Below are positions 36,375 to 44,521 of a DNA stretch of 64,000 bases, in pieces. Source of the DNA: Mangrovimicrobium sp033283265. Its GTDB lineage: Bacteria; Pseudomonadota; Gammaproteobacteria; Pseudomonadales; Halieaceae. Location of the stretch: assembly GCA_033283265.1 (NCBI GenBank), contig JAWMQN010000006.1, positions 62,001 to 126,000 of the forward strand, given 5' to 3'. The notes beneath the pieces were generated by a model, which had not been told where the DNA came from, made no database searches, and saw nothing but the letters and a program-made list of their open reading frames with translations. Each line of letters opens with the position of its first letter. Within the stretch, counting starts at the first letter, position 1. The position numbers and the translations under genes are program-made.

Positions 36375-37085
36375 ATGCGCTTCCTGATCCTCAGTTCACT
36401 TGCCCTGGCGCTCGCGCTCGCTGGCCGCCCTGTCGCGGCCCAGGCTGTCGCGGACGCCAGCCCGCCCGGCTATCTCATGGTGACGGGCTGGTACAAGGAC
36501 CTCGGGGTGCAGCGCGCCTACACCGGCGCGTTGACCGACGTCATTCGGCAGTACGGCTACCAGGGCGCGGTTATCGGCATGCCGGGGACTAACCTGCGCC
36601 TGCTGGAGGGAGACTGGGCGCCGCGCTTCATGATCCTGGCGAGGTTTCCCTCGGATGCCCAGGTGAAGCAGTTCTGGTGGAGCGAAGCTTACCAGGAGGT
36701 GAAGAAAATCCGTGCCGGGCAGGCCTACCTGGATGTCGTCGAGGTCGATGGCATCGAGGGCAGCGAGCCGCGGATGCATGCGGATGCCGCCTATCTCGTG
36801 TTCTTCGCCGCGCTGGAGGACAGGGAAACATTTATCCGCGACTACGCGCCGCACGCGCCCGCCGTGGTCGCGGAATACGGCGGGCACTTCCTGGTACGTG
36901 CGGGCCGCGGCGACATCGAACTGCTCGAGGGCGACTGGCTGAACGCCAGCCTGGTGGTGGTGGAATTCCCCTCGCAGCAGGCGCTGCGTGCCTTCTGGTC
37001 GAGCGAGCGTTACCAGGCGCTGTCCGGCGTGCGCAGGGCGACCGGCAAGTGGTCGGTGATCGAGATAGTGCCGCAGCAGCGCTAG
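36375..37085 (+). CDS. Secreted tandem DUF1330 protein
   Basis: The 236-residue protein has a Sec signal (MRFLILSSLALALALAGRPV to AQA) and two DUF1330-like repeats, about 34-128 and 135-232. Each contains Y-x-x-Y/H...GG/G...LLEGDW...V/ILxxFPS...FWxSExYQ. DUF1330 is a ferredoxin-like dimeric alpha+beta barrel fold with no general function; a fused tandem would mimic the dimer. AAGGAG before the ATG is a good ribosome binding site. It is the third gene of the receptor 3 unit, so a periplasmic role on the imported ligand is plausible. Confidence 0.8.
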   Translation: MRFLILSSLALALALAGRPVAAQAVADASPPGYLMVTGWYKDLGVQRAYTGALTDVIRQYGYQGAVIGMPGTNLRLLEGDWAPRFMILARFPSDAQVKQFWWSEAYQEVKKIRAGQAYLDVVEVDGIEGSEPRMHADAAYLVFFAALEDRETFIRDYAPHAPAVVAEYGGHFLVRAGRGDIELLEGDWLNASLVVVEFPSQQALRAFWSSERYQALSGVRRATGKWSVIEIVPQQR

Positions 37086-37151
37086 TCCGCCGCCAGCCGG
37101 GCGGCCCCTTCACCCCGGCAAGGCCTTTGCTGTATTTAGCGGGCGGAGTTG

Positions 37152-37169
37152 ACGAATGTCATGGTCGAG
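37152..37169 (+). promoter_or_regulatory. TGAC-N4-GTCA motif, copy 2
   Basis: TGACGAATGTCATGGTCG contains TGAC-GAAT-GTCA and differs from the copy at 25720 at two of 18 bases. It lies about 160 bases before the FAD monooxygenase in an otherwise gene-free 244-base gap. Confidence 0.45.
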
Positions 37170-37329
37170 CGCGCCACCGTCTTTCTAAACTGGGCCCAGC
37201 TTGCACCCTCACGTCCCGCCAGCGCGGGTCCGGGGGTGGCGCCCCCGGGCACCGGGCGGCCTGCATGCGCAGGCACGGGAGCCCTGTTGCGAAGGGGCTT
37301 GTCATTACAATACTCAGGGTGAAAACGTT

Positions 37330-38523
37330 ATGAAAAACCCCCAAGTCATCGTCGCCGGAGCGGGTCCCGTCGGCACCGTGGCGGCCTATCGCCTGGCGAG
37401 CATGGGCATCGATGTCCTGCTGGTGGAAGCCGGCCCCGACTGCGCCCTCGACCTGCGCGCATCGACCTTCCACCCGCCGACGCTGGAAATGCTCGATGAA
37501 CTGGGGATGGCGGACAAGCTGATCGAGCGGGGCCTGAAAGCGCCCGAGTACCACTTCCGCGAGCGCGAGAGCGGCGATGTGGTCTCCTTCGACCTCTCCG
37601 AACTGGCTGACGAGACCCGTTTTCCCTATCGCCTGCAGTGCGAGCAGTACGTACTGGCCAACATGATGGCCGAGGCGCTGGAGAGCCATCCCCACGCCGA
37701 GGTGCGTTTCAATCACCGCCTGGTCTCCTTTACCCAGGATGACGATGGCGTGGAGGTGGCGCTGGAAGGGCCCTTCTCCATCGAGAAAGTGCGCGCGAAA
37801 TACCTGGTCGCGGCCGACGGCGGCAACTCCATTGTCCGCAAGTGGCTGGGCGTCCAGTTCGACGGCTTCACCTATCCCGAGCGTTTCCTGACCCTGTCCA
37901 CCAGGGTGGAACTGCGGGACTACATCGACAACCTCGCCTACGTGAACTACGTCTCCGACCCGAAGGAGTGGATGGTCCTGCTGCGGGTGCCCAGTGTCTG
38001 GCGCATCCTGGTGCCGGCGAAGGAGGACCAGCCGGACGAGTGGCTGCGTTCGGACGAGAAGAAAAACCAGGTGTTCCGCGACCTGATCGGCCGCGAGGAC
38101 GTGGCGACCGAGCACCGCACCATCTACCGCGTACACCAGCGGGTGGCGACGCGCTTCGATCACGGCCGGGTCGGCCTGGTGGGCGACGCCGCCCACCTCA
38201 ACAACCCGCTCGGCGGCTTCGGCATGAACAGCGGCATCCACGATGCCTGGTGCCTGTGCGACAAGATCAAGGCCAACCTCGACAAGGGCCACGACGACGC
38301 GCGCTTCGAGGCCTTCGACGCCGAGCGCCGCCCGGTCACCCACCGTTTCATCCAGGCCCAGACCATGCAGAACAAGAAACTGCTGGAGCACAGCCCGGAG
38401 GAGAATCACGCCCTGCGCCTGCAGGAAATGAAAGCAACCCGTGACGACCCGGAAAGCCGCCGCGCCTTCCTGCGTCGCCAGGCGATGTACACCAGCCTGG
38501 AAGAATCCAGGACCGCAAACTAG
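37330..38523 (+). CDS. FAD-dependent aromatic-hydroxylase-type monooxygenase
   Basis: The 397-residue protein is a group A flavoprotein monooxygenase: VIVAGAGPVGTVAAYRLASMGIDVLLVEAG at the N-terminus, YLVAADGGNSIVRKWLGV (the DG motif), and GLVGDAAHLNNPLGGFGMNSGIHDAWCL (the GD motif). These use NAD(P)H and O2 to hydroxylate an aromatic or heteroaromatic ring. It starts a tight three-gene unit with a racemase-fold protein 11 bases downstream and a deacetylase-fold protein. ATG 37330 is chosen because it leads directly into the FAD fold. The substrate is unknown. Confidence 0.88.
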   Translation: MKNPQVIVAGAGPVGTVAAYRLASMGIDVLLVEAGPDCALDLRASTFHPPTLEMLDELGMADKLIERGLKAPEYHFRERESGDVVSFDLSELADETRFPYRLQCEQYVLANMMAEALESHPHAEVRFNHRLVSFTQDDDGVEVALEGPFSIEKVRAKYLVAADGGNSIVRKWLGVQFDGFTYPERFLTLSTRVELRDYIDNLAYVNYVSDPKEWMVLLRVPSVWRILVPAKEDQPDEWLRSDEKKNQVFRDLIGREDVATEHRTIYRVHQRVATRFDHGRVGLVGDAAHLNNPLGGFGMNSGIHDAWCLCDKIKANLDKGHDDARFEAFDAERRPVTHRFIQAQTMQNKKLLEHSPEENHALRLQEMKATRDDPESRRAFLRRQAMYTSLEESRTAN

Positions 38524-38534
38524 GAGATTAGAAA

Positions 38535-39281
38535 ATGCCTGATGCCCTCGGTTACCGTGCAAAATTTGGCGTGCTTGGCCCCTCGACCAACACGATTGTC
38601 CAGCCCGACTTCGATGACATGCGCCCGGTTGGGGTCACCAACCACTACAGCCGCATCATCATCCAGAACGCCCAGGCGATTTCCGACGAGTCCTTCATGC
38701 AGGGCACCCTGGAAATCGACCGCTGCACTGTCGACGCGGTCAAGGGCGTGCTGACCTGCTCCCCCGACTACCTGGTCATGGGCATGTCGGCGGTGACCTT
38801 CTACGGCGGCGCCGAGGGCGCGGCGAAATGGAAACAGAACATCGAGGAAGTGTCCGGGCTGCGCATCTCCACCGGCTCCGAGTCGGTGGTTGCCGCCCTC
38901 AAGGCCCTGGGCAACTTCAGGAAAGTGTCTTTCCTCTCGCCGTACTTCCCGGTGGCCAACACAGAGGTGAGGAACTTCCTCAGCGACCATGGCTACGAGA
39001 CCGTGCGCGACGTGCCCCTGCGCCGCCCGAGCTGGACGGCGATTGCCGAGACCACGCCGACCATGGTGCGCGAGGCAGTGGCGGAAATCGACGGCGACGA
39101 GGTGGAGGCCATCATCCAGGTCGGCACCAACCTGTCCATGGTGAAACAGGCCGCGCAACTGGAGCTGGAACTGGGCAAGCCGGTGATTGCCATCAACACC
39201 GCGACCTACTGGCACGCGCTGCGCGCCTACGGCATCCCCGACCGCATGGCCGGCTTCGGGCGCCTGCTCGAGGAGCACTGA
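38535..39281 (+). CDS. Asp/Glu racemase superfamily protein (maleate isomerase/arylmalonate decarboxylase-like) without the usual cysteines
   Basis: The 248-residue protein has the Asp/Glu racemase fold of maleate isomerase, EutA and arylmalonate decarboxylase: LGPSTNTIVQPDF near the start, MGMSAVTFYGG (82-92, similar to the decarboxylase oxyanion-hole loop), and VGTNLSMVKQAAQLELELGKPVIAINTATYWHALR. The two catalytic-cysteine positions do not carry Cys: the first loop reads MGMS (82-85), and the second reads GTNL (197-200). Its only cysteines are at about 64 and 75. It is co-transcribed with an FAD monooxygenase and a PuuE-like hydrolase, so it may process a ring-opened dicarboxylate by cysteine-independent chemistry. 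Confidence 0.8.
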   Translation: MPDALGYRAKFGVLGPSTNTIVQPDFDDMRPVGVTNHYSRIIIQNAQAISDESFMQGTLEIDRCTVDAVKGVLTCSPDYLVMGMSAVTFYGGAEGAAKWKQNIEEVSGLRISTGSESVVAALKALGNFRKVSFLSPYFPVANTEVRNFLSDHGYETVRDVPLRRPSWTAIAETTPTMVREAVAEIDGDEVEAIIQVGTNLSMVKQAAQLELELGKPVIAINTATYWHALRAYGIPDRMAGFGRLLEEH

Positions 39282-39284
39282 TCG

Positions 39285-40199
39285 ATGCAGTATGACTACG
39301 TACCGCTGCCCGAGCGCGGCCAGCTGCGCTGGCCGGACGGCAAGCGGGTGGCGCTGATCCTCACCTTCAATCTCGAGACCTGGGACCTGGTTAAGGATTA
39401 CGAGCAGCCCTATTACGCGGGTGGCCCGGCCATCCTGCCCAACACGCTGCCGGGCAACATCCCCGACTACCCCAACTACAGCTGGCGGGAGTACGGGCAG
39501 CGCGTGGGCATCTGGCGCCTCTACGACCTCTTCGACGAACTCGGGGTGAAGGCGAGCTGCACCACCAACGCGGTGACCTTCGAGCGCCGCAACGCCATGG
39601 TCCAGGCCTGCCTGGATCGCGGCTGGGAACTGCTCGCGCACAATTACGAGCAGGGTGAGCTGCTCACCGACTTCGCCCACGACGAGGCCCGCGAGCGGGA
39701 AGTGATCTCCCGTTCGATCGCCATGTACGCAGAGCATGTCGGCCGCCGCCCCGTGGGCTGGCTGTCCTCCTCCCTGCGCGGCACCCTGAACACGCCCGCG
39801 ATCCTCGCGGAGGAGGGCTTCAAGTTCTACTGCGACATCATGAACGACGACCAGCCCTTCATGATCCGCACGGAAAAAGGCCCGATCGTCTCGGTGCCCT
39901 ATTCGAACGAGATCAACGATTTCACCATCATCACCCGGCGCAACCACACCACCGACGAGTACCGCGACATCCTGATCGAGGAACTCGACACCCTCTACCG
40001 TGAGGGCGAGAGCCAGGCCCGCATCATGAACGTCGGCCTGCACCCGCACGTCTCCGGCCGCGCCTACCGGGTGCGCGCCCTGCGCGAGTTCATCGAGCAC
40101 GCCAGGTCGCTGCCCGGTGTCTGGTGGGCGACCCGCGAGGAGATCGCCGAGTGGTACCTGCAGTGCCACGAGGAACACATACCAGGGCAGTTGAGCTGA
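39285..40199 (+). CDS. Polysaccharide-deacetylase-fold (PuuE/allantoinase-like) hydrolase
   Basis: The 304-residue protein is a NodB-type barrel of the PuuE-like group: ERGQLRWPDGKRVALILTFNLETWD, W-R-E-YGQRVGIWRLYDLFDELGVKASCTTNA, WELLAHNYEQGE and a metal-type HPH in GLHPHVSGRAYRVRALREF. The metal-binding Asp/His pair near the start is altered compared with classical deacetylases, as in PuuE, which acts on cyclic amides without the usual dyad. It starts three bases after the previous stop. In this operon a C-N bond hydrolysis of a small molecule is more likely than a role on polysaccharide. Confidence 0.82.
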   Translation: MQYDYVPLPERGQLRWPDGKRVALILTFNLETWDLVKDYEQPYYAGGPAILPNTLPGNIPDYPNYSWREYGQRVGIWRLYDLFDELGVKASCTTNAVTFERRNAMVQACLDRGWELLAHNYEQGELLTDFAHDEAREREVISRSIAMYAEHVGRRPVGWLSSSLRGTLNTPAILAEEGFKFYCDIMNDDQPFMIRTEKGPIVSVPYSNEINDFTIITRRNHTTDEYRDILIEELDTLYREGESQARIMNVGLHPHVSGRAYRVRALREFIEHARSLPGVWWATREEIAEWYLQCHEEHIPGQLS

Positions 40200-40210
40200 C
40201 TGCATGTTTT

Positions 40211-40240
40211 GCCCGGGACTCCATGCCCGGGCTTTTTTTT
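40211..40240 (+). terminator. Rho-independent terminator
   Basis: GCCCGGG, a short loop and CCCGGGC followed by eight T, after the PuuE-like gene. It implies that the SDR gene at 40267 has its own promoter or is read through. Confidence 0.85.
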
Positions 40241-40266
40241 GCCTATTGAAAAAGGAGTGACAGGAC

Positions 40267-40980
40267 ATGGCCACCTGGATGATCACCGGTGCCAACCGCG
40301 GTATCGGCCTGGAGTACGTTCGCCAGCTGCTCGAGCGGGGCGAGCAGGTAATAGCCACGGCGCGGGTGCCGCAACAGGCAGAGGCACTGGCCGCGTTGCA
40401 GGCGACCCACGGGGAGCAGTTGCGCACCCTCAGCCTCGAGGTCGGCAGTGCCGCATCGATTGCCTCGCTGGCGCAGGCGCTGGCGGGCCAGCCCATCGAC
40501 GTACTGGTCAACAACGCCGGCATGTACGGCGGCAGCTGGGCCACGGATGCCGCGGCCCAGTCGGTCGCGGGCATGGACTACGCCCTGTGGGAGGAGATCT
40601 TCCGCGTCAACACCATCGCGCCCTTCCGCATTACCATGGCCCTGTTGCCGCAGTTGCAACTTGCCGCACAGCCGCTGGTGCTGATGATGTCCTCCGACCT
40701 CGGCTCCATCGCCAACAATACCCAGGGGCAGAGCTACGCCTACCGCAGCAGCAAGGCGGCCCTGAACATGGTGAGCAAAGGGCTGTCCCGCGACCTGGCG
40801 GGGCAGGGTATCAGCGTGGTTTCCATGGCGCCGGGCTGGACGCAGACGGATCTCGGCGGGGCCGATGCCCAGTGGCCGGTGGCGGAGAGCGTCAGCCGGC
40901 AGCTGCAAGTAATTGCAAAGCTCGGCCCCGAGGACAACGGGCGCTTTATCAACCTGCTGGGGGAGGAAGTCCCCTGGTGA
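40267..40980 (+). CDS. Short-chain dehydrogenase/reductase
   Basis: The 237-residue enzyme has the classical SDR pattern: TGANRGIGLEYVRQLL for NAD(P), DVLVNNAGMYGG, MMSSDLGSIANN with the catalytic Ser, SYAYRSSKAALNM with Tyr and Lys, and VSMAPGWTQTDLGG. It probably oxidises or reduces an alcohol/ketone in the catabolic pathway. AAAGGAG lies about eight bases before the ATG. It is convergent with the aldehyde dehydrogenase at 41070, separated by a strong terminator. Confidence 0.9.
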   Translation: MATWMITGANRGIGLEYVRQLLERGEQVIATARVPQQAEALAALQATHGEQLRTLSLEVGSAASIASLAQALAGQPIDVLVNNAGMYGGSWATDAAAQSVAGMDYALWEEIFRVNTIAPFRITMALLPQLQLAAQPLVLMMSSDLGSIANNTQGQSYAYRSSKAALNMVSKGLSRDLAGQGISVVSMAPGWTQTDLGGADAQWPVAESVSRQLQVIAKLGPEDNGRFINLLGEEVPW

Positions 40981-41011
40981 GCGAGCCGCCCGGGTTCCGG
41001 CCCGGGGCGAA

Positions 41012-41064
41012 GCGGCAACAAAAAACCCGGCGGGGAGTTTCCCGGCCGGGTTTTTTGTTGCCGC
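41012..41064. terminator. Perfect 20-base-stem bidirectional terminator
   Basis: GCGGCAACAAAAAACCCGGC and its exact reverse complement flank a 13-base loop. The A/T tracts inside the arms let it act on both strands between the convergent SDR and aldehyde dehydrogenase genes. Confidence 0.88.
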
Positions 41065-41069
41065 GTGGA

Positions 41070-42596
41070 TCACACCACAGCGCAGACGGTCTTCCACTCG
41101 AGGTAGTTGTCCATCGCCAGCTGGCCGCTTTCGCGCCCGTAGCCGGACTGCTTCATGCCGCCGATGGGCAGGGCGGCGTCGAACATGGAGTGGGTGTTGA
41201 TCCAGACGGTGCCCGCCTTCAGCGTGCGCGACAGGCGCTGGGCGCTGGACAGGTCACGGGTCCACAGGCTGCCGGCGAGGCCGTACTCGCTGTCGTTGGC
41301 CCAGGCGAGGGCCTCGTCGATGTCGTCGTAGGGCTCGGCGACCAGTACCGGGCCGAAGACCTCGTCGCAGTGCACCGGCATGTCGTTGCGGGTGCCGGTG
41401 ATCACCGTCGGCGTGATGAAGGTGCCGTTGGGGCCCAACTGTTCACCACCACACAGGACCGAGGCGCCGTCGCGTTTTGCACCGTCGATAAAGGACAGCA
41501 CCCGGTCGGCCTGTGCCTTCGATACCAGCGGTCCCATCTGGGTGGCCTGGTCGAGGCCGTGGCCCAGCTGCATGTTGCGGCCGTAGTCGGCGATGCCCTC
41601 GACGACCTGGTCGAAGATGGAGCGGTGGATATAGGCCCGGGAGTTGGCCACGCAGACCTGGCCGCCGTTGAAGAAGATGCCGTTGGCGACACCGGGAATG
41701 GTGATGTCGAGCTCGGCGTCGGGCAATACGATCGCCGGCGACTTGCCGCCCAGTTCCAGGGTGACGCGCTTCAGGTTCGAGCCGCTGGCGGCGAGCACCG
41801 CCCGGCCTGTGGCGGTCGAACCGGTGAAAGCCACCTTGTCCACGCCGGGGTGTGCCGCCAGCGCCGCGCCCGCCGTGCGGCCGTCACCGGTGATCACGTT
41901 GAGCACGCCCGCAGGCAGTCCCGCCTCGTGGATCAGCTCGCACAGGCGCAGCGCGCTCAGCGAAGTCAGTTCCGCGGGCTTCAGCACCACCGTGCAGCCG
42001 GCGGCGAAGGCCGGGGCCAGTTTCATCGCGGTGAGCACCAGCGGTGAATTCCACGGGGTGATCGCCGCCACAACGCCCACTGGCTCGCGCAGCGTCCAGG
42101 CATGCACCTGCTTGCCCTGGGGCTGGTAGTTCACCGAGGTGGTAATGGTGCGCCCCTCGATGGTCATGGCCTGGCCGGCGAAGTAGCGGAACTGGTTGGC
42201 GGCGGCGGGGATTTCCGCCCAGCGGGCCACCGCCCAGGCCTTGCCCTGGTCGAGGATTTCCAGCTCGGCGAGTTCGTCGATATGGGCCTCGATTTTTTCC
42301 GCGATGCGGATCAGCAGGGTGCTGCGCTCGATCGGCGTCATGCCTGCCCAGGGGCCGGTCAGGGCATTGCGCGCGGCGGCCACGGCGCGGTCGATATCCG
42401 CGGCACTGGCGTTGCTGATGCGGGCGAGCAGCCGGCCGGTGGCCGGGTCGCAGGTGTCGATGTATTCCCCGCTGCTTGCCGGTGTGTACTCGCCGTTGAT
42501 GAACAGCTGGCGTTCCCCGGCAGTGGCGAGAAGTGCCCTGGCGAGCTCGCTGCCGGGGGTGGGGGCGGTGATCTGCTGGAGATGCTGGTAGCTCAT
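41070..42596 (-). CDS. NAD(P)-dependent aldehyde dehydrogenase (2)
   Basis: The 508-residue enzyme has TPWNSPLVLTAMKLAPAFAAG, FTGSTATGRAVLAASG, LELGGKSPAIVLPDAE with the general-base Glu, and FFNGGQVCVANSRAYIH with the nucleophilic Cys. It is related to the enzyme at 26885. It probably oxidises an aldehyde made by one of the alcohol dehydrogenases in the window. It is the last gene of the minus-strand run that begins with the methyltransferase at 44259. Confidence 0.9.
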   Translation of the reverse strand: MSYQHLQQITAPTPGSELARALLATAGERQLFINGEYTPASSGEYIDTCDPATGRLLARISNASAADIDRAVAAARNALTGPWAGMTPIERSTLLIRIAEKIEAHIDELAELEILDQGKAWAVARWAEIPAAANQFRYFAGQAMTIEGRTITTSVNYQPQGKQVHAWTLREPVGVVAAITPWNSPLVLTAMKLAPAFAAGCTVVLKPAELTSLSALRLCELIHEAGLPAGVLNVITGDGRTAGAALAAHPGVDKVAFTGSTATGRAVLAASGSNLKRVTLELGGKSPAIVLPDAELDITIPGVANGIFFNGGQVCVANSRAYIHRSIFDQVVEGIADYGRNMQLGHGLDQATQMGPLVSKAQADRVLSFIDGAKRDGASVLCGGEQLGPNGTFITPTVITGTRNDMPVHCDEVFGPVLVAEPYDDIDEALAWANDSEYGLAGSLWTRDLSSAQRLSRTLKAGTVWINTHSMFDAALPIGGMKQSGYGRESGQLAMDNYLEWKTVCAVV

Positions 42597-42664
42597 GGTG
42601 CTCCGGAATATATCGGCAAGGTGGGTCTGGAATGGCCGGGCCGCTGGCGGGCCCGGCGCGCGGC

Positions 42665-43033
42665 TTACTTGACCGCGATTTCCTCGATGGTCTGGTCGTA
42701 GCTCTCCCGGGTCTCGGCATTGGCGGCCTCGCTGGCCTCCTTGCGCGCCAGGTAGAACAGGCGGTCGAAGAAGCCCTGGCGCCAGCTCTCGCGGCTGCGC
42801 AGTGCGTCCTCGTCCAGTTCCAGCGCGTCGATGCCGGCGGCCAGGTCGATGCCGCTGGCTTTGGCCACGCGCTCCGCCGCGTCCAGGCGGTCGCGCAGCA
42901 CGGTCAGTTCACTGGCCAGCACCATGACCATGGCGGTGAGGTTGTCGAGGCCCTCGGCGGCGTAGAACGCCGGGCGCTTGCCGCGCGAGTCCTTGATCAC
43001 GTGGGGGCGGTTCTCGCTTGTTTCGGACATCAT
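42665..43033 (-). CDS. Small alpha-helical protein coupled to methyltransferase
   Basis: The 122-residue protein has no recognised domain. It is predicted largely helical, with a heptad-rich stretch (ASELTVLRDRLDAAERVAKA) and a charged C-terminal half, and no signal peptide or membrane segment. Its ATG overlaps the TGA of the upstream methyltransferase as ATGA, so the two are translationally coupled and probably form a complex or share a substrate. A second ATG directly follows, giving a one-residue shorter alternative. Function unknown. Confidence 0.7.
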   Translation of the reverse strand: MMSETSENRPHVIKDSRGKRPAFYAAEGLDNLTAMVMVLASELTVLRDRLDAAERVAKASGIDLAAGIDALELDEDALRSRESWRQGFFDRLFYLARKEASEAANAETRESYDQTIEEIAVK

Positions 43034-44259
43034 GCGGCCTCGTGCTTGCGTTGGGGTTTGTGGGCGATGAGAACTTCCCAGCCCCCGCCGGGGGCGAATT
43101 CGCCGGCGGTGAAGTCACGGTCGGCGACTTCACCGGTGGACGCGGCGTCGTAGCCGGCGGCCTGGGCGCTGAACTCCATCACCGCCATCGGCGCGGTATC
43201 GAAGCGCACCTGCTCGCGGGGGAAGCCGGCCTTTTCCGCCAGTTCGATCTGGTCCATGTCGCGCATGGCGCCCCAGAAGGGTTCGTTGTTGTACCAGGTC
43301 TCGTTGTCGAGGATGAACTGGGTAAAGGGGTCCATCAGGTCGAAGGGCGGCAGGTCGGCGTGGATCATCAGGCCGCCCGGGGCCAGCAGGCGCTCGCACT
43401 CGTTGAAGATGCGCGGCATGGCCTTGCCGCTGGTCTCGTGCAGCAGGATGTGGCTGACCACGAGGTCGAAGTAGCCGTCCTCGAAGCGGGTTTCCTCGGC
43501 GTTCATCTGGGCGAAGTTGACCGGCTTGCCCATGGCCTCGGCGCGGGCGTGGGCGTAGCGCACCACCGGAGCGCCGACGTCGATACCCCAGATCTCTGCG
43601 TCCGGGAAGTACTCGCGGTAGGGCAGGGTGGAGTGGCCCACGGTGCAGCCCATGTCGAGGATGCGGCGCGGTTTGAATTCGGGCATGTTGCGCTGCAGGT
43701 AGTTGCACACCGAGCGGCCCATGTCGTCGTTGTCGGGGCCGGTGTAGCCCATGGTGTAGAGGTAGACGCCGCGGTCGTAGAGCACCCCGGCGGCGACGTC
43801 GTCGGCGGTGACCTCGGTGCAGTAGCCCCCGGGCATGCAGTGGATGTCCAGCGCGCTGACATAGCGCGGCGGCTCGAAGCCCGCGGGGATGTCCAGTTGC
43901 GCGGAGGACGCGGCAGAGTAGGCGCGGGCCTTCTCGATCAGCTCGGGCAGCTGGCGTTCGATGCTGACGTTGGCGGACTCCCAGAGCAGTTCCTGGGCAA
44001 TGCGGTTGATCGAGGCGTAGAGCTGGAAGTAGGGGTCCTTCACCATCGCCTTGCGGATGTCGTGGCGGTTTTCCGGCGCCCGGCCGTGCTCGCCCTGGAA
44101 ATTTTTCGCTACCCGCTTCCGGTACACGGGTTCCAGTCCGGGCAGCAGGTGGGACTGGATGAAGCCCTTGAGGCTCTTGGCGAACTCCTGTCTCGAGGCT
44201 TCGTCGTGGGTGGTCTCGGGCAGCATTCCGTGATGTGCCTGCTGAAAGCAATTGAGCAT
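43030..44259 (-). CDS. SAM-dependent methyltransferase with N-terminal helical domain
   Basis: The 409-residue protein has a helical N-terminal half (about 1-190) and a class I methyltransferase fold: RRILDMGCTVGHSTLPYREYFPDAEIWGID (motif I and the acidic end of beta 2), ARAEAMGKPVNFAQMNAEETRF, and YFDLVVSHILLHETSGKAMPRIFNECERLLAPGG. It should methylate a small molecule. ATG 44259 follows GAGGAGGAG at a good distance, and the upstream extension is rejected for that reason. It is divergent from the double-cupin gene. The substrate is not recognisable. Confidence 0.82.
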   Translation of the reverse strand: MLNCFQQAHHGMLPETTHDEASRQEFAKSLKGFIQSHLLPGLEPVYRKRVAKNFQGEHGRAPENRHDIRKAMVKDPYFQLYASINRIAQELLWESANVSIERQLPELIEKARAYSAASSAQLDIPAGFEPPRYVSALDIHCMPGGYCTEVTADDVAAGVLYDRGVYLYTMGYTGPDNDDMGRSVCNYLQRNMPEFKPRRILDMGCTVGHSTLPYREYFPDAEIWGIDVGAPVVRYAHARAEAMGKPVNFAQMNAEETRFEDGYFDLVVSHILLHETSGKAMPRIFNECERLLAPGGLMIHADLPPFDLMDPFTQFILDNETWYNNEPFWGAMRDMDQIELAEKAGFPREQVRFDTAPMAVMEFSAQAAGYDAASTGEVADRDFTAGEFAPGGGWEVLIAHKPQRKHEAA

Positions 44260-44366
44260 GTCGGTGCTCCTCCTCTGGCGATACTTCCGGGCGGTGGATG
44301 CCCTGCGGGATCGCGGGTTCGCGTCGCGGTCCAGAGATTCTATAAACGCTCTCGTGGCGATCACAT

Positions 44367-44380
44367 TGACAAATATCATG
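44367..44380 (+). promoter_or_regulatory. TGAC-N4-ATCA motif, imperfect relative of the second operator
   Basis: TGACAAATATCATG resembles the TGAC-N4-GTCATG core of the copies at 25720 and 37152, with one arm base changed. It lies in the 262-base gap between the divergent methyltransferase and cupin genes. An AT-rich stretch with ATAGAT-AAAA-ATCTAT follows at about 44412-44427. Confidence 0.3.
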
Positions 44381-44521
44381 CCGCGGGCGGGCCGGGGTCC
44401 TTCTCATGATATATAGATAAAAATCTATTCAAACTATAAATAAAATCTATTTCCATCTATGGGAATTACCGCGGTAGTCTGGTGGCTCTATCCATCGCCA
44501 GGCCACGATTCAGGAGGCAGC

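Noticed and set aside
40209..42047. A 612-codon plus-strand frame across the SDR and aldehyde dehydrogenase genes
   Set aside because: It crosses a terminator and overlaps two well-supported genes in other frames; it is not a fusion protein.
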